A stretch of DNA of 64,000 nt from Erythrobacter sp. HKB08 (GCF_004114695.1 NZ_CP035310.1:2277501-2341500); one strand, 5' to 3'; shown: positions 1-10,146, counted from the first letter of the stretch. Numbers and translations: made by a program. Notes: generated from the sequence alone by a model not told the origin.

Positions 1-270
1 GCTCTTGTTGACCAGGACAGCGGCGTTGCTGTCGAAGCGGATCACGCTGCCATCGGGACGACGAACGTCCTTCTTGGTACGCACGATCACCGCACGGTGC
101 ACGTCGCCCTTCTTGACGCGTGCACGCGGCTGGGCTTCCTTCACGGAAACCACGATCACGTCGCCAACGGAAGCAGTCCGGCGCTTAGAGCCACCCAGTA
201 CCTTGATGCACTGGACGCGCTTTGCGCCGCTGTTGTCCGCGACGTCGAGATTGGATTGCATCTGGATCAT
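1..270 (-). CDS. rplN: 50S ribosomal protein L14 (partial, C-terminus outside window)
   Basis: L14 binds 23S rRNA at the subunit interface of the large subunit. The reading starts at the ATG complementary to 268-270 and opens with [18 protein letters not shown], the standard L14 N-terminus. Ninety codons are visible of about 122 expected, and the C-terminus runs off the left edge. It is the last visible gene of the leftward S10 operon, 62 bases after rpsQ, and is presumably followed outside the window by rplX and rplE. Confidence 0.97.
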   Translation of the reverse strand, partial: MIQMQSNLDVADNSGAKRVQCIKVLGGSKRRTASVGDVIVVSVKEAQPRARVKKGDVHRAVIVRTKKDVRRPDGSVIRFDSNAAVLVNKS

Positions 271-332
271 AGATCCGGTTCCTTCTCACTGGCTTGCCGG
301 TACGAGTCCGGCAGTTCCTAACGTCTAAAGTC

Positions 333-623
333 TCAGTTACCCGCGGCTTCCACGTCGAGGTCGGCTTCAACAGCCACGCCCTTCGACGCCTGCACACGGT
401 CGATGACGGTCCACGTCTTCGTCTTGGAGATCGGTTTGGTCTCCTCGATGCGGACGGTATCGCCAACGTTGTATTCGTTCTTCTCGTCGTGCGCGTGATA
501 GTTCTTCGAGCGACGGATGATCTTCCCGTAAAGCGGGTGCTTCACCTTGCGCTCGACCTTCACGGTCACGGTCTTGTCGGTCTTGTCGGAGGTGACGGTC
601 CCGATGAGGATACGCTTCGGCAT
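333..623 (-). CDS. rpsQ: 30S ribosomal protein S17
   Basis: S17 is a primary 16S rRNA-binding protein of the small subunit. The 96-residue product begins [18 protein letters not shown] and contains the conserved HPLYGK and IEETKPISK stretches of the OB-fold. It is about ten residues longer than E. coli S17 because of a short acidic C-terminal tail. It lies 10 bases downstream of rpmC in the usual S10 operon order, co-transcribed leftward. Confidence 0.98.
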   Translation of the reverse strand: MPKRILIGTVTSDKTDKTVTVKVERKVKHPLYGKIIRRSKNYHAHDEKNEYNVGDTVRIEETKPISKTKTWTVIDRVQASKGVAVEADLDVEAAGN

Positions 624-633
624 CGTTAGCTCC

Positions 634-840
634 TTAAGCCTTGGCCGAAGCCGCTGCGCGTTCGGTCTGCAGAGTCTTGATCTGCGCGATCGTGCGGCGG
701 ACTTCCTTGATCCGCGCAGGGGCTTCCAACTGGTTGGTCGCCGCCTGGAAGCGGAGGTTGAACTGCTCGCGCTTCAGCTCGGTGAGCTGCTCTGCGAGCT
801 GGTCGTCGGACTTGGTGCGAAGGTCTTCGATCTTGGACAT
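634..840 (-). CDS. rpmC: 50S ribosomal protein L29
   Basis: L29 is a small two-helix protein near the polypeptide exit tunnel, part of the docking site for trigger factor and SRP. The 68-residue product shows the family pattern [18 protein letters not shown] followed by a basic [14 protein letters not shown] helix. The spacing of 3 bases to rplP upstream and 10 bases to rpsQ downstream implies translational coupling in the S10 operon. Confidence 0.98.
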   Translation of the reverse strand: MSKIEDLRTKSDDQLAEQLTELKREQFNLRFQAATNQLEAPARIKEVRRTIAQIKTLQTERAAASAKA

Positions 841-843
841 CGT

Positions 844-1275
844 TTAGCCCTCCAGGTGCGAGGTGTCGCCGAAACGGGCAACGACCTTCGTCTTGATCGG
901 AAGCTTCATCGCCGCACGCTCGAAAGCGGTTGCAGCGAGCGGACCGGGGACGCCGTCGAGTTCGAACAGGATGCGACCCGGCTTGACGCGGGCAGCCCAG
1001 TATTCGACCGAACCCTTACCTTTACCCTGACGGACTTCGGCAGGCTTCTTCGACACCGGCACATCCGGGAACACGCGGATCCAGAGACGACCCTGACGCT
1101 TGATGTGACGCGTGATCGCACGGCGAGCCGCCTCGATCTGGCGCGCGGTGATCCGCTCCGGCTCGAGGGCCTTGAGACCGTAAGAGCCGAAGTTCAGCGT
1201 GGTGCCGCCCTTCGCGTCGCCCTTGATCTTGCCCTTGAAGGCCTTGCGGTACTTGGTTTTCTTCGGTTGCAGCAT
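844..1275 (-). CDS. rplP: 50S ribosomal protein L16
   Basis: L16 organises the A-site region of the 50S subunit. The 143-residue product starts [16 protein letters not shown], the typical L16 opening, and ends in the conserved [13 protein letters not shown] region. Length is normal for the family (about 136-144). It lies between rpsC (21 bases upstream) and rpmC (3 bases downstream) in the leftward S10 operon. Confidence 0.98.
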   Translation of the reverse strand: MLQPKKTKYRKAFKGKIKGDAKGGTTLNFGSYGLKALEPERITARQIEAARRAITRHIKRQGRLWIRVFPDVPVSKKPAEVRQGKGKGSVEYWAARVKPGRILFELDGVPGPLAATAFERAAMKLPIKTKVVARFGDTSHLEG

Positions 1276-1296
1276 TTTCTCTTACCTATCCTGCAA

Positions 1297-1992
1297 TCAG
1301 CGCGCCGGACGGACGCCCGAGGTCTGGGCTTCCATCATGAGACGGTCCTGCGCGGTCGGATCGTGAGCGAGGATTTCGCCCTTGAAGATCCAGACCTTGA
1401 TGCCGATGATGCCGTATGCGGTCAGCGCTTCGGCTTCTGCATAGTCGACATTGGCGCGCAGCGTGTGCAGCGGAACGCGACCTTCGCGATACCACTCGAC
1501 GCGGGCGATTTCAGCGCCGCCGAGACGGCCACCGCAGACGATCTTGATGCCTTCGGCGCCAAGGCGAAGGGCCGACTGAACGGCGCGCTTCATCGCACGG
1601 CGGAACGCGACACGGCGGATCAGCTGGTCGGCGACACCCTGGGCGACGAGCTTCGCGTCGATTTCCGGCTTGCGGATCTCGACGATGTTCAGCTTCACTT
1701 CGCTTTCGGTCATGGTCGACAGCTTCGAACGCAGCTTTTCGATGTCTGCGCCCTTCTTGCCGATGATGACACCCGGGCGAGCCGCGTAGATCGAGATGCG
1801 GCAAAGCTTCGCCGGACGCTCGATCACGACCTTCGAGATCGCAGCCTGCGGCACGTTCTCGAGGATGTACTTGCGGATCTCGATGTCTTCCTTGAGCAGC
1901 TTCGCGTAGTCACGCCCTTCGGCGTACCAGCGGCTGTCCCAGGTACGGTTGATCTGCAGGCGCAGACCGATCGGATTGCTCTTCTGGCCCAT
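1297..1992 (-). CDS. rpsC: 30S ribosomal protein S3
   Basis: S3 forms part of the mRNA entry channel and its helicase activity. The 231-residue product starts [20 protein letters not shown]. It carries a type II KH domain with the GKKG loop (about residues 76-79, in [15 protein letters not shown]), then the C-terminal S3 domain ending near [15 protein letters not shown]. It is one base from the rplV stop codon, so translation is probably coupled. Confidence 0.98.
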   Translation of the reverse strand: MGQKSNPIGLRLQINRTWDSRWYAEGRDYAKLLKEDIEIRKYILENVPQAAISKVVIERPAKLCRISIYAARPGVIIGKKGADIEKLRSKLSTMTESEVKLNIVEIRKPEIDAKLVAQGVADQLIRRVAFRRAMKRAVQSALRLGAEGIKIVCGGRLGGAEIARVEWYREGRVPLHTLRANVDYAEAEALTAYGIIGIKVWIFKGEILAHDPTAQDRLMMEAQTSGVRPAR

Positions 1993-1993
1993 C

Positions 1994-2371
1994 TTACGCC
2001 TCTTCCTGCTCGCGAACCACGATACGAAGGCGGCTGAACGGCTTCAGGATGCGAGTGCTCCGGCCGCGGCCACGAACGTGGAAACGCTTCATGGTGATCG
2101 ACTTGCCGACCGAGGCTTCCGCCACGACGAGCGAGTCGACGTCGAGATCGTGGTTGTTCTCGGCATTGGCGATGGCCGAAGCGAGAACCTTGCTCGCGTC
2201 CTTGGCCATGGCCTTCTTCGAGAAAGCGAGGATGTTCATCGCTTCCTCGGCCTTCTTGCCACGGATGAGCTCGGCCACGAGGTTCAGCTTCTGGGCCGAA
2301 CCACGAATGGTGGTGCCGACTGCCAGCGCCTCGTTTTCAGCAACGCGGCGGGGTGCTTTCTGCTTGCCCAT
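1994..2371 (-). CDS. rplV: 50S ribosomal protein L22
   Basis: L22 lines the narrow part of the exit tunnel with its long beta-hairpin, a known macrolide-resistance locus. The 125-residue product has the conserved [14 protein letters not shown] core and the hairpin tip residues [15 protein letters not shown]. It is slightly longer than E. coli L22 (110), mainly at the N-terminus. Its first base overlaps the last base of the rpsS stop codon. Confidence 0.98.
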   Translation of the reverse strand: MGKQKAPRRVAENEALAVGTTIRGSAQKLNLVAELIRGKKAEEAMNILAFSKKAMAKDASKVLASAIANAENNHDLDVDSLVVAEASVGKSITMKRFHVRGRGRSTRILKPFSRLRIVVREQEEA

Positions 2372-2646
2372 TAGCGCTTACCCTTCTTGTCGGCGATGTG
2401 GCCGTGGAACGTGCGCGTGGGCGCAAATTCACCAAGCTTGTGACCGACCATTTCCTCCGAAACGGAGACGGGGATGAATTTCTGACCGTTGTAGACGTTG
2501 AACGTCAGACCAACGAACTGCGGGAGGATCGTCGAACGGCGCGACCAGGTCTTGATCGGCTTGTTGCTGTTCGCATCCTGTGCTTCCTCGGCTTTCTTGA
2601 GGAGGCTGAGTTCGACGAACGGACCTTTCCAAACGGAACGTGCCAT
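2371..2646 (-). CDS. rpsS: 30S ribosomal protein S19
   Basis: S19 sits in the head of the small subunit next to S13 and touches the A-site tRNA. The 91-residue product starts [12 protein letters not shown] and contains [13 protein letters not shown] and [10 protein letters not shown], the classic S19 blocks. It is 6 bases downstream of rplB and overlaps rplV by one base in the S10 operon. Confidence 0.98.
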   Translation of the reverse strand: MARSVWKGPFVELSLLKKAEEAQDANSNKPIKTWSRRSTILPQFVGLTFNVYNGQKFIPVSVSEEMVGHKLGEFAPTRTFHGHIADKKGKR

Positions 2647-2652
2647 GTCCGA

Positions 2653-3489
2653 TTACCTCTTCTTCTTCGCGTGACGCGAACGGATGATCATCTTGTCCGT
2701 CGCCTTGTTCTTGCGGGTACGAGCACCCTTGGTCGGCTTGCCCCACGGGGTAACCGGATGACGGCCACCAGAGGTCTTGCCTTCACCACCACCGTGCGGG
2801 TGGTCGACCGGGTTCTTCGCGACACCACGGGTGAGCGGCTTGATGCCCATCCAGCGGCGACGACCGGCCTTGCCCAGGTTCTGGTTCTGGTTGTCCGGGT
2901 TCGAAACCGCGCCGACGGTGCCCATGCAGTCCGCACGCAGGTAGCGCTGCTCGCCCGAGTTCAGGCGAACGATGACCATGCCGCGGTCACGACCGACGAG
3001 TTGGACATAGGCGCCTGCGCTGCGAGCGATCTGGCCACCCTTGCCCGGCTTCATCTCCACGTTGTGGCAGATGGTGCCGACCGGCATCTGGCCGAGAAGC
3101 ATCGCGTTGCCCGGCTTCGTGTCGACCTTCTCGCCGGCAATCACCTTGTCGCCAACAGCGAGACGCTGCGGAGCGATGATGTAGGCGAGTTCACCGTCAT
3201 CGTACTTGATGAGCGCGATGAAGGCGGTGCGGTTCGGATCGTATTCGATCCGCTCGACGGTGCCTTCGACGTCCCACTTGCGACGCTTGAAGTCGATGAA
3301 GCGGTACTTCTGCTTGTGACCGCCGCCCATGCCACGCGAGGTGACATGGCCCTTGTTGTTGCGGCCGCCCGTCTTGCGCTTGCCTTCCGTCAGCGACTTG
3401 ACCGGCTTGCCCTTGAACAGGCCGGACTTGTCGACGAGGATCAGGCCGCGGCGTGCCGGGCTTGTCGGTTTGTAGTTCTTGAGTGCCAT
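2653..3489 (-). CDS. rplB: 50S ribosomal protein L2
   Basis: L2 is a primary 23S rRNA-binding protein needed for subunit association and peptidyl transferase activity. The 278-residue product begins [16 protein letters not shown]. It retains the conserved [20 protein letters not shown] segment, which includes the histidine studied in peptidyl transfer. Length matches the family (about 273-280). It lies 23 bases downstream of rplW. Confidence 0.98.
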   Translation of the reverse strand: MALKNYKPTSPARRGLILVDKSGLFKGKPVKSLTEGKRKTGGRNNKGHVTSRGMGGGHKQKYRFIDFKRRKWDVEGTVERIEYDPNRTAFIALIKYDDGELAYIIAPQRLAVGDKVIAGEKVDTKPGNAMLLGQMPVGTICHNVEMKPGKGGQIARSAGAYVQLVGRDRGMVIVRLNSGEQRYLRADCMGTVGAVSNPDNQNQNLGKAGRRRWMGIKPLTRGVAKNPVDHPHGGGEGKTSGGRHPVTPWGKPTKGARTRKNKATDKMIIRSRHAKKKR

Positions 3490-3512
3490 TGTTCTATCCT
3501 AGTCCCTTGGCC

Positions 3513-3821
3513 TCAGAGCCCGCTGGTGACGTCGATCGAGTCACCTTCGGCCAGCGTAACGATCGCCTTCTTGACGTCCGTGCGCTTGTACGGCTTGCCC
3601 TTCCAGCGCTTCGACTTGCCCTTCTGGACGAGCGTGTTCACGCCGGTAACCTTGACATCGAACAGAGCTTCAACCGCTTCCTTGATCTGCGGCTTGGTCG
3701 CTTCGTTCGCTACCTTGAAGACGACGGCGTTGTGTTCCGACGCCAGGGTCGACTTCTCGGTAATGTGCGGTGCCACGATCACATCGTAGTGACGCGCGTC
3801 GATTTCCTGCTTCTTAGCCAT
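3513..3821 (-). CDS. rplW: 50S ribosomal protein L23
   Basis: L23 lies at the tunnel exit and docks trigger factor and SRP. The 102-residue product has the expected [16 protein letters not shown] opening, the [16 protein letters not shown] helix and the basic loop [13 protein letters not shown]. The start codon overlaps the end of rplD by 8 bases, so translation of the two is probably coupled. Confidence 0.98.
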   Translation of the reverse strand: MAKKQEIDARHYDVIVAPHITEKSTLASEHNAVVFKVANEATKPQIKEAVEALFDVKVTGVNTLVQKGKSKRWKGKPYKRTDVKKAIVTLAEGDSIDVTSGL

Positions 3822-4437
3822 TGAAGCGCGCCTCCAGCTTTTCGACCGCGTCCTTGGTCAGGACGAGCGTGTCGTGGTTGAGGATGTCGTAGACGTTGGC
3901 GCCCATGGCCGGCAGCACGTTCACGCCCGGCAGGTTGCCGGCGGCCTTCTTGAAGGCGTCGTTCACGCTTTCGCCGTCGATCACCAGGACCTTGCCGTTG
4001 AAGCCGGCCTTGTCGAAGTGACCCTTGAGAGCCTTGGTCTTGGCGTCCTTGAGTTCGAGGCTGTCGACGACGACGAGGCCGTCCTTCGCCTTGCTCGAAA
4101 GCGCCATCTTGAGACCGAGGGCACGGATCTTCTTGTTCAGCGACTGCTCGAAGTCACGCTTGCGCGCACCATGAGCCTTACCGCCGCCGATGAAGATCGG
4201 AGCGCCGCGGTCGCCGTGACGAGCGCCGCCCGAACCCTTCTGCTTGCCGAACTTCTTGCCCGTGCGCGCAACGTCGGAACGTTCGCGGGTCGGACGAGCC
4301 GTACCGCGGCGGTTCTCGAGCTGCCAGGTGACGACGCGGTGCAGGATGTCTGCACGCGGCTCGACACCGAACACGGCATCGTTGAGCTCGATATCGCCCG
4401 ACGCCTTACCGTCGATTTTCTGGACCTTGACCTTCAC
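3814..4437 (-). CDS. rplD: 50S ribosomal protein L4
   Basis: L4 binds 23S rRNA and lines the exit tunnel with an extended loop; in enterobacteria it is also the autogenous repressor of the S10 operon. The 207-residue product begins [20 protein letters not shown] and contains the loop region [21 protein letters not shown] followed by [18 protein letters not shown]. It lies 2 bases after rplC. Whether L4 acts on the leader structures upstream of rpsJ or rplC here is not known. Confidence 0.98.
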   Translation of the reverse strand: MKVKVQKIDGKASGDIELNDAVFGVEPRADILHRVVTWQLENRRGTARPTRERSDVARTGKKFGKQKGSGGARHGDRGAPIFIGGGKAHGARKRDFEQSLNKKIRALGLKMALSSKAKDGLVVVDSLELKDAKTKALKGHFDKAGFNGKVLVIDGESVNDAFKKAAGNLPGVNVLPAMGANVYDILNHDTLVLTKDAVEKLEARFNG

Positions 4438-4439
4438 GA

Positions 4440-5297
4440 TCAGGACTCCTCGTTCTTAGCATTCGGATCGGCTTCGGGGGTGCCGCTTTCGGTACCCACG
4501 CCCGCGTCCTGCTGCTGAGCCAGCTTTTCCTGCTGTTCTGCAGAAACTTCGGTGCCGACTTCGTGCTCGGCCGCGCTCTCGACGAGGCCGGCGTCAGCGT
4601 CTTCCGATTTGAATTCGTCTTCGTTGCGACGCATCGCACCCGGGAACGGCAGATCGGCGTGCGAAACCTTCACGGCATCGCGAACGACGAGCCAGCCATT
4701 CTTGTGGCCGGGGACCGAACCCTTGACGAAGATCAGACCGCGGTCGGCGTCGGTGCGCACGACTTCGAGGTTCTGCTGGGTACGCTGGCGATCACCCATG
4801 TGACCAGCCATCTTCTTACCCTTGAAGACCTTGCCCGGATCCTGGTTCTGACCGGTCGAACCGTGCGAACGGTGGCTGATCGAGACACCGTGCGATGCAC
4901 GAAGACCCCCGAAGCCCCAACGCTTCATTGCACCGGCGAAACCCTTACCCTGGGTGTGACCGGTGATGTCGACCTTCTGGCCTGCGACGAAGTGTTCCGC
5001 GCTGATCCGCGCGCCGACCGGAAGCAGTGCTTCTTCGCTGTCGACGCGGAATTCCGCGACCTTCATCTTCAGCGGAACTTCGGCTTTCGCGAAGTGCTCA
5101 CGCTGCGGCTTGTTGACGTTCTTCTGCTTGGCTTCACCCGAACCGACCTGCAGGGCGAAGTAGCCATCGCGGTCTGCGGTACGGTGGGAAACAACCTGGC
5201 AGTCTTCCAGAGCGAGAACGGTCACGGGAACGTGACGTCCGTCCTCCTGGAACAGGCGGGTCATCCCGACTTTCTTTGCGATTACGCCGGTGCGCAT
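4440..5297 (-). CDS. rplC: 50S ribosomal protein L3 with acidic C-terminal extension
   Basis: L3 is an early-assembly 23S-binding protein near the peptidyl transferase centre. The start chosen is the ATG complementary to 5295-5297 ([16 protein letters not shown]), preceded by AGGAG at good spacing. The reading frame stays open upstream, but that sequence is not L3-like. The product is 285 residues against about 209 in E. coli. The core ends around residue 215, and the rest is a Glu/Asp/Ala/Gln-rich acidic tail. It follows a 267-base structured gap after rpsJ, longer than any other gap in this operon. Confidence 0.96.
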   Translation of the reverse strand: MRTGVIAKKVGMTRLFQEDGRHVPVTVLALEDCQVVSHRTADRDGYFALQVGSGEAKQKNVNKPQREHFAKAEVPLKMKVAEFRVDSEEALLPVGARISAEHFVAGQKVDITGHTQGKGFAGAMKRWGFGGLRASHGVSISHRSHGSTGQNQDPGKVFKGKKMAGHMGDRQRTQQNLEVVRTDADRGLIFVKGSVPGHKNGWLVVRDAVKVSHADLPFPGAMRRNEDEFKSEDADAGLVESAAEHEVGTEVSAEQQEKLAQQQDAGVGTESGTPEADPNAKNEES

Positions 5298-5564
5298 CGT
5301 CAAAACTCCTAACACAGAGGCACCCCGGCCCATCCGAGGTGCTTGCCAGCCCGTTTTGTGATGCGTCGCCCCGTCCGGGCTGAGTGCTCGCAAGACCGGA
5401 ATTGGTCCGTTGAGCTAGACGGGGGACGCAGCCCGGATAAATCCGGCGGTATCCCTATGTCTTGCCGGGAAACCAGGAAGCCTGGCGATCCGGCGGGGCC
5501 ATACGGAGCCCCGAAACTCTCGGCCCGGTTTAAGGTCGGGGCCGATCGACCGGAGACAAGTGGC
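5298..5564 (-). promoter_or_regulatory. Structured rpsJ-rplC intercistronic region
   Basis: This 267-base gap carries several perfect or near-perfect hairpins in series: TCGGCCC with GGGCCGA around 5519-5546; CGGGGC (5494-5499) with GCCCCG (5508-5513); CCAGG (5473-5477) with CCTGG (5481-5485); CCGGAT with ATCCGG around 5434-5447; and GCTC...GAGC around an inner GACC/GGTC stem near 5386-5415. A GCACC/GGGTGC-type stem lies just before the rplC ribosome-binding site. No reading frame here looks coding. The layout suggests an RNA regulatory leader or processing region; its function is inferred. Confidence 0.5.
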
Positions 5565-5876
5565 TTAGGCCAGCTTGATCTCGACGTTCACGCCGGCAGC
5601 GAGGTCGAGCTTCATCAGAGCGTCGACGGTCTGGGCGTTCGGCTGCACGATGTCGAGCAGACGCTTGTACGTGCGCACCTCGAACTGCTCGCGCGACTTC
5701 TTGTCGATGTGCGGGCCGCGGTTCACGGTGAACTTCTCGATACGCGTCGGCATGGGAATGGGACCACGAATAAGGGCACCCGTACGACGCGCGGTGTCTG
5801 CGATTTCGCCAGTTGCCTGGTCGAGAACGCGATGGTCGAACGCCTTGAGGCGAATGCGGATATTCTGAGCTTCCAT
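5565..5876 (-). CDS. rpsJ: 30S ribosomal protein S10 / NusE
   Basis: S10 is a head protein of the 30S subunit and, as NusE, a transcription antitermination factor. The 103-residue product starts [20 protein letters not shown] and contains the conserved [19 protein letters not shown] block. It is the first gene of the S10 operon here. Its ATG is about 45 bases after a terminator-like hairpin and about 140 bases after a recognisable promoter, so it probably has its own transcription start. Confidence 0.98.
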   Translation of the reverse strand: MEAQNIRIRLKAFDHRVLDQATGEIADTARRTGALIRGPIPMPTRIEKFTVNRGPHIDKKSREQFEVRTYKRLLDIVQPNAQTVDALMKLDLAAGVNVEIKLA

Positions 5877-5920
5877 TACCTACACCGATGCGAAAGAGCC
5901 AAATGAGCCGTTGCCGGCCC

Positions 5921-5973
5921 AAAAAAAGAAGGCCCGCCCTAACTGAGCCCGGTTTCCCGGAACGGGCGACCTT
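5921..5973 (-). terminator. Terminator-like attenuator in the S10 operon leader
   Basis: On the minus strand a branched GC-rich hairpin (AAGG..CGCCC paired with GGGCG..CCTT, enclosing CCGG-TTTC-CCGG) is followed directly by the T-run TTCTTTTTTT (complement of 5921-5930). It lies downstream of the rpsJ promoter and only about 45 bases before the rpsJ start. It could therefore stop transcription inside the leader, as in classical S10 operon attenuation. The hairpin and T-run are visible; attenuation is inferred. Confidence 0.6.
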
Positions 5974-5990
5974 CCATTAATTCCGTTTGC

Positions 5991-6008
5991 ACAGAGACGA
6001 ATCTCTGT
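5991..6008 (-). promoter_or_regulatory. Leader hairpin with TTCG loop
   Basis: ACAGAGA and TCTCTGT form a perfect 7-bp stem closed by a TTCG loop on the transcribed strand. It lies immediately downstream of the predicted transcription start for the S10 operon and upstream of the attenuator-like terminator. UUCG loops are unusually stable, so this is likely the first RNA structure formed in the leader. Confidence 0.55.
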
Positions 6009-6019
6009 CTGTGGGCGCG

Positions 6020-6048
6020 CATATACGGGTGACACCCGCTTCTGGCAA
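6020..6048 (-). promoter_or_regulatory. Predicted sigma-70 promoter of the S10 operon
   Basis: On the minus strand, TTGCCA (complement of 6043-6048) is separated by 17 bases from TATATG (complement of 6020-6025). The transcription start would be near 6013. This gives a leader of roughly 135 bases containing the TTCG hairpin and the terminator-like element before rpsJ. Confidence 0.6.
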
Positions 6049-6142
6049 CCCCCGATTTCCGCCGAATTTCACGACGGATTTCCGACACGCGGCGAGCCGT
6101 GCAACGGCTACGATCTGCAGGCCGGAATTCGGCGGAAAGAAA

Positions 6143-6170
6143 GGGCCCGCCCCTCGAGGGAGGCGAGCCC
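6143..6170 (-). terminator. Rho-independent terminator after tuf
   Basis: On the minus strand GGGCTCGCC and GGCGGGCCC form a 9-bp stem with one G-T pair around a 10-base loop, followed by TTTCTTTCC. It begins about 27 bases downstream of the tuf stop codon and closes the str operon before the separate S10 promoter. Confidence 0.75.
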
Positions 6171-6197
6171 CAATCTTTCAGCCGTGATCGACGAAGC

Positions 6198-7373
6198 TTA
6201 CTTCGTGATCTTCGAGACGACGCCCGAGCCGACGGTACGGCCGCCTTCGCGGATTGCGAAGCGGAGACCTTCGTCCATGGCGATCGGAGCGATCAGCTTA
6301 ACGTCGATCGTCACGTTGTCGCCCGGCATGACCATCTCGGTACCTTCCGGCAGGATCACTTCGCCCGTCACGTCGGTCGTGCGGAAGTAGAACTGCGGAC
6401 GGTAGTTGGCGAAGAACGGCGTGTGACGGCCGCCTTCGTCCTTCGAGAGGACGTAGACTTCTGCGCTGAACTCGGTGTGCGGGTTGACCGAACCGGGCTT
6501 AGCGAGGACCTGGCCACGCTCCACGTCTTCACGGCCGATGCCGCGGATCAGGGCGCCGATGTTGTCGCCGGCTTCACCGCGATCGAGCAGCTTGCGGAAC
6601 ATTTCGACACCGGTGACGGTGGTCTTCTGCGTGTCCTTGATCCCGACGATTTCGACTTCGTCGCCAACGTTCACGACGCCGGTTTCGACACGGCCGGTGA
6701 CAACCGTACCACGACCCGAAATCGAGAACACGTCCTCGATCGGCATCAGGAAGTCCTTGTCGACCGGACGGTCGGGCTGCGGGATGTAGGTGTCGACAGC
6801 TTCCATCAGTTCCTTGATGGAGTTCTCGCCGATTTCCGGATCGCGACCTTCGAGAGCGGCCAGAGCCGAACCCTTGATGATCGGAATATCGTCACCCGGG
6901 AAGTCGTAGTCCGAGAGAAGCTCGCGGATTTCAAGTTCGACGAGCTCGAGCAGCTCTTCATCGTCGACCTGGTCGACCTTGTTCATGTACACGACCAGAG
7001 CCGGAACGCCGACCTGACGCGCAAGCAGGATGTGCTCGCGGGTCTGCGGCATCGGGCCGTCAGCAGCGTTCACGACCAGGATGGCGCCGTCCATCTGGGC
7101 CGCACCGGTGATCATGTTCTTCACGTAGTCGGCGTGACCCGGGCAGTCGACGTGCGCGTAGTGACGTGCGTCGGTTTCGTACTCGACGTGTGCGGTCGAG
7201 ATGGTGATGCCGCGCTCACGCTCTTCCGGAGCCTTGTCGATGTTTGCGAAATCGACTGCAGCGCCCTGGACCTTGGTGATAGCCGCGGTCAGCGTGGTCT
7301 TGCCGTGGTCAACGTGACCGATGGTGCCGACGTTAACGTGCGGCTTATTGCGCTCGAATTTTTCCTTCGCCAT
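6198..7373 (-). CDS. tuf: Translation elongation factor Tu
   Basis: EF-Tu is the GTPase that delivers aminoacyl-tRNA to the ribosomal A site. The 391-residue product begins [20 protein letters not shown]. It has the P-loop GHVDHGKT (about residues 18-25), the DCPGHADYV switch II motif, NKVD for guanine recognition, and the two C-terminal beta-barrel domains. It is the last gene of rpsL-rpsG-fusA-tuf, 92 bases after fusA, and is followed by a strong terminator. No second tuf copy lies in this window. Confidence 0.99.
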   Translation of the reverse strand: MAKEKFERNKPHVNVGTIGHVDHGKTTLTAAITKVQGAAVDFANIDKAPEERERGITISTAHVEYETDARHYAHVDCPGHADYVKNMITGAAQMDGAILVVNAADGPMPQTREHILLARQVGVPALVVYMNKVDQVDDEELLELVELEIRELLSDYDFPGDDIPIIKGSALAALEGRDPEIGENSIKELMEAVDTYIPQPDRPVDKDFLMPIEDVFSISGRGTVVTGRVETGVVNVGDEVEIVGIKDTQKTTVTGVEMFRKLLDRGEAGDNIGALIRGIGREDVERGQVLAKPGSVNPHTEFSAEVYVLSKDEGGRHTPFFANYRPQFYFRTTDVTGEVILPEGTEMVMPGDNVTIDVKLIAPIAMDEGLRFAIREGGRTVGSGVVSKITK

Positions 7374-7465
7374 TTTCCAATAACCTCTGTCTTAAATTTG
7401 GGATTTCTGCGGGGAGGAAACGGCGCCCGCGGAATCAGGCGCCGCCCCTAGACCGTGAAGCTGGC

Positions 7466-9562
7466 TTACGCAAGCTTCTCCTTGACTTCCTGTGCAACGT
7501 TAGCCGGCACTTCGTCGTAGTGGCTGAACTGCATCGTGTACTGGGCGCGGCCCTGAGTGAACGAACGCAGCTCGTTGACGTAACCGAACATGTTGGCCAG
7601 CGGGACGAAAGCTTCGACCGCCTGTGCGTTGCCGCGGCTGTCGGTGCCCTGAATCTGGCCACGACGGCTGTTGAGGTCGCCGATGACGTCGCCGAGGTAA
7701 TCCTCGGGGGTCACGACCTCGACCTTCATGATCGGCTCGAGCAGCTTGATGCCCGACTTCTGTGCCACTTCACGCATTGCACCGCGGCCGCAGATTTCGA
7801 ACGCGATCGCGCTCGAGTCGACGTCGTGGTACGCGCCATCGACCAGACGGATGTCGAAGTCGATGATCGGGAAGCCGACGAGGTAGCCGCTTTCGGCCTG
7901 CTCGCGCATGCCCTTCTCAAGAGCCGGGATGTATTCGCGCGGAATGTTACCGCCCTTGATCTCGTCGACGAAGTTGATGCCGCCGCCGCGTTCACCCGGG
8001 GTAACGACGACCTTCGCACGGCCGAACTGACCCGAACCACCCGACTGCTTCTTGTGGGTGTAGTCGACTTCGACTTCACGGGCGAGCGACTCGCGGTATG
8101 CCACCTGCGGCGCACCGACGTTCGCTTCGACCTTGAACTCGCGCTTCATGCGATCGACGAGGATGTCGAGGTGAAGCTCGCCCATGCCCTTGATGATCGT
8201 CTGGCCCGATTCGTGATCGGTCGAGACGCGGAAGGACGGATCCTCGGCAGCCAGGCGGTTGAGCGCAACGCCCATCTTTTCCTGGTCGGCCTTGGTCTTC
8301 GGTTCGACCGACAGCTCGATAACCGGCTCAGGGAATTCCATACGCTCGAGAATGATCGGAGCGCTCGGGGCACACAGCGTGTCGCCCGTCGTGGTTTCCT
8401 TGAGGCCGGCAATAGCGACGATGTCGCCAGCGAATGCTTCTTCGATGTCCTCGCGGTTGTTCGAGTGCATCAGCAGCATACGGCCGATCTTTTCCTTCTT
8501 GTCCTTCACCGAGTTCAGGACCGAGCCCTTGGAGAGCTTGCCCGAGTAGATGCGCGTGAAGGTGAGCGAGCCGACGAACGGGTCGTTCATGATCTTGAAG
8601 GCCAGCGCCGAGAACGGCTCGTCGTCGGACGACGGACGGGTCGCTTCTTCGTCGCTGTCGGGCAGGACGCCCTTGATCGCCGGAACGTCGAGCGGCGACG
8701 GCATGTAGTCGACGACCGCGTCGAGCAGGGGCTGGACGCCCTTGTTCTTGAACGCCGAACCACACAGGACCGGAACGAACGCGCGTTCCATGGTGCCCTT
8801 GCGGATGAGCTTCTTCAGCGTTGCCGCGTCCGGAGCTTCACCGGTTTCGAGATACGCTTCCATCGCATCGTCGTCCTGCTCGACGGCAGTTTCGACGAGC
8901 TTTTCGCGATACTCGGCAGCCTTGTCGGCCAGGTCTTCCGGAATGTCGACGTAGTTGAAGCTTGCGCCGAGGCTTTCGTCTTCCCAGACGATGCCGCGCA
9001 TGTTCACGAGATCGACGACACCCTTGAGGTCGCTTTCCGCGCCGATCGGCAGGTAAAGCACCAGCGGGGTCGCGCCGAGGCGGTCGACGATCGACTGGAC
9101 GCAGTAGTAGAAGTCGGCACCGGTGCGGTCGAGCTTGTTGATGAAGCACATCCGCGGGACCTTGTACTTGTCGGCCTGGCGCCAGACGGTCTCGGACTGC
9201 GGCTCCACGCCGGCAACGCCGTCGAACACCGCGACCGCGCCGTCGAGGACGCGCAGCGAACGTTCGACTTCGATGGTGAAGTCGACGTGGCCGGGGGTGT
9301 CGATGATGTTGATCCGGTGCTCTTCACCCTTGCCGTCTTCAGCGCGCCAGAACGTGGTCGTCGCTGCCGAGGTGATGGTGATGCCGCGTTCCTGCTCCTG
9401 CTCCATCCAGTCCATGGTAGCGGCGCCGTCGTGGACTTCGCCGATCTTGTAGGACTTGCCGGTGTAGTAGAGGATACGCTCGGTCGTGGTGGTCTTGCCG
9501 GCATCGATGTGGGCCATGATGCCGATATTGCGATAACGCTCCAGCGGATAATCGCGGGCCAT
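7466..9562 (-). CDS. fusA: Translation elongation factor G
   Basis: EF-G is the GTPase that drives ribosomal translocation and, with RRF, ribosome recycling. The 698-residue product begins [20 protein letters not shown]. It has the P-loop [12 protein letters not shown] near residues 16-27, DTPGHVDF for switch II and NKLD for guanine binding, followed by domains II-V of normal length. It lies third in the str operon, 113 bases after rpsG. The gene is intact. Confidence 0.99.
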   Translation of the reverse strand: MARDYPLERYRNIGIMAHIDAGKTTTTERILYYTGKSYKIGEVHDGAATMDWMEQEQERGITITSAATTTFWRAEDGKGEEHRINIIDTPGHVDFTIEVERSLRVLDGAVAVFDGVAGVEPQSETVWRQADKYKVPRMCFINKLDRTGADFYYCVQSIVDRLGATPLVLYLPIGAESDLKGVVDLVNMRGIVWEDESLGASFNYVDIPEDLADKAAEYREKLVETAVEQDDDAMEAYLETGEAPDAATLKKLIRKGTMERAFVPVLCGSAFKNKGVQPLLDAVVDYMPSPLDVPAIKGVLPDSDEEATRPSSDDEPFSALAFKIMNDPFVGSLTFTRIYSGKLSKGSVLNSVKDKKEKIGRMLLMHSNNREDIEEAFAGDIVAIAGLKETTTGDTLCAPSAPIILERMEFPEPVIELSVEPKTKADQEKMGVALNRLAAEDPSFRVSTDHESGQTIIKGMGELHLDILVDRMKREFKVEANVGAPQVAYRESLAREVEVDYTHKKQSGGSGQFGRAKVVVTPGERGGGINFVDEIKGGNIPREYIPALEKGMREQAESGYLVGFPIIDFDIRLVDGAYHDVDSSAIAFEICGRGAMREVAQKSGIKLLEPIMKVEVVTPEDYLGDVIGDLNSRRGQIQGTDSRGNAQAVEAFVPLANMFGYVNELRSFTQGRAQYTMQFSHYDEVPANVAQEVKEKLA

Positions 9563-9675
9563 GTTGAATTCCTCGTTTCGGGGTTGGCGAGTGCTCGCGC
9601 CCCATATGGTGAGTTGTGTGACCGGTTAAAGACAGCCCGCCCCGCCTGCGGAGCGGACTGCCCGAAAACCGGCAA

Positions 9676-10146
9676 TTACCAGCGGTAGTGGCTGAACGCG
9701 CGGTTCGCGTCGGCCATGCGGTGCGTGTCTTCACGCTTCTTGACCGCATTGCCGCGATTGTTCGCCGCATCCATCAGCTCGCCCGAGAGACGGGCAGCCA
9801 TGGTGGTTTCAGCGCGGCCACGCGCGGCCGAGATCAGCCAGCGGATCGCGAGGGCCTGGGCACGCTCGGGGCGAACCTCGACCGGAACCTGGTAGGTCGC
9901 ACCACCGACGCGGCGGCTGCGAACTTCGACCTGCGGCTTCACATTGTTCAGCGCATCGTGGAACAGCTGGACCGGATCGGTCTTCGCCTTGGTTTCGACC
10001 GTGTCGAGCGCGCCGTAGACGATACGCTCTGCAACGGACTTCTTACCGTCCAGCATCAGGTTGTTCATGAATTTCGAAAGGACCTGATCACCGAACTTGG
10101 GATCAGGCAGGATTTCCCGCTTCTCGGGACGACGACGACGTGACAT
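9676..10146 (-). CDS. rpsG: 30S ribosomal protein S7
   Basis: S7 nucleates assembly of the 30S head and in E. coli represses its own operon by binding the rpsL-rpsG intercistronic mRNA. The start chosen is the ATG complementary to 10144-10146, giving [20 protein letters not shown], the usual S7 opening; upstream in-frame codons are not S7-like. The product has 156 residues, the family length. A long hairpin lies between this gene and rpsL. Confidence 0.98.
   Translation of the reverse strand: MSRRRRPEKREILPDPKFGDQVLSKFMNNLMLDGKKSVAERIVYGALDTVETKAKTDPVQLFHDALNNVKPQVEVRSRRVGGATYQVPVEVRPERAQALAIRWLISAARGRAETTMAARLSGELMDAANNRGNAVKKREDTHRMADANRAFSHYRW

Noticed and set aside
547..2037. Long + strand open frame (about 496 codons) opposite the ribosomal genes
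   Set aside because: It lies wholly antisense to rpsQ, rpmC, rplP and rpsC, which are certain. High-GC coding DNA commonly leaves the opposite strand open, and the peptide is Arg/Asp/Leu-rich without any known domain. The same applies to long + frames opposite fusA, tuf, rplB and rplC.
5380..5420. tRNA-like sequence between rpsJ and rplC (contains TAGCTCAACGG on the minus strand)
   Set aside because: It resembles a D-arm, but no matching acceptor, anticodon or T-arm follows; it is better read as one of several hairpins in the leader.
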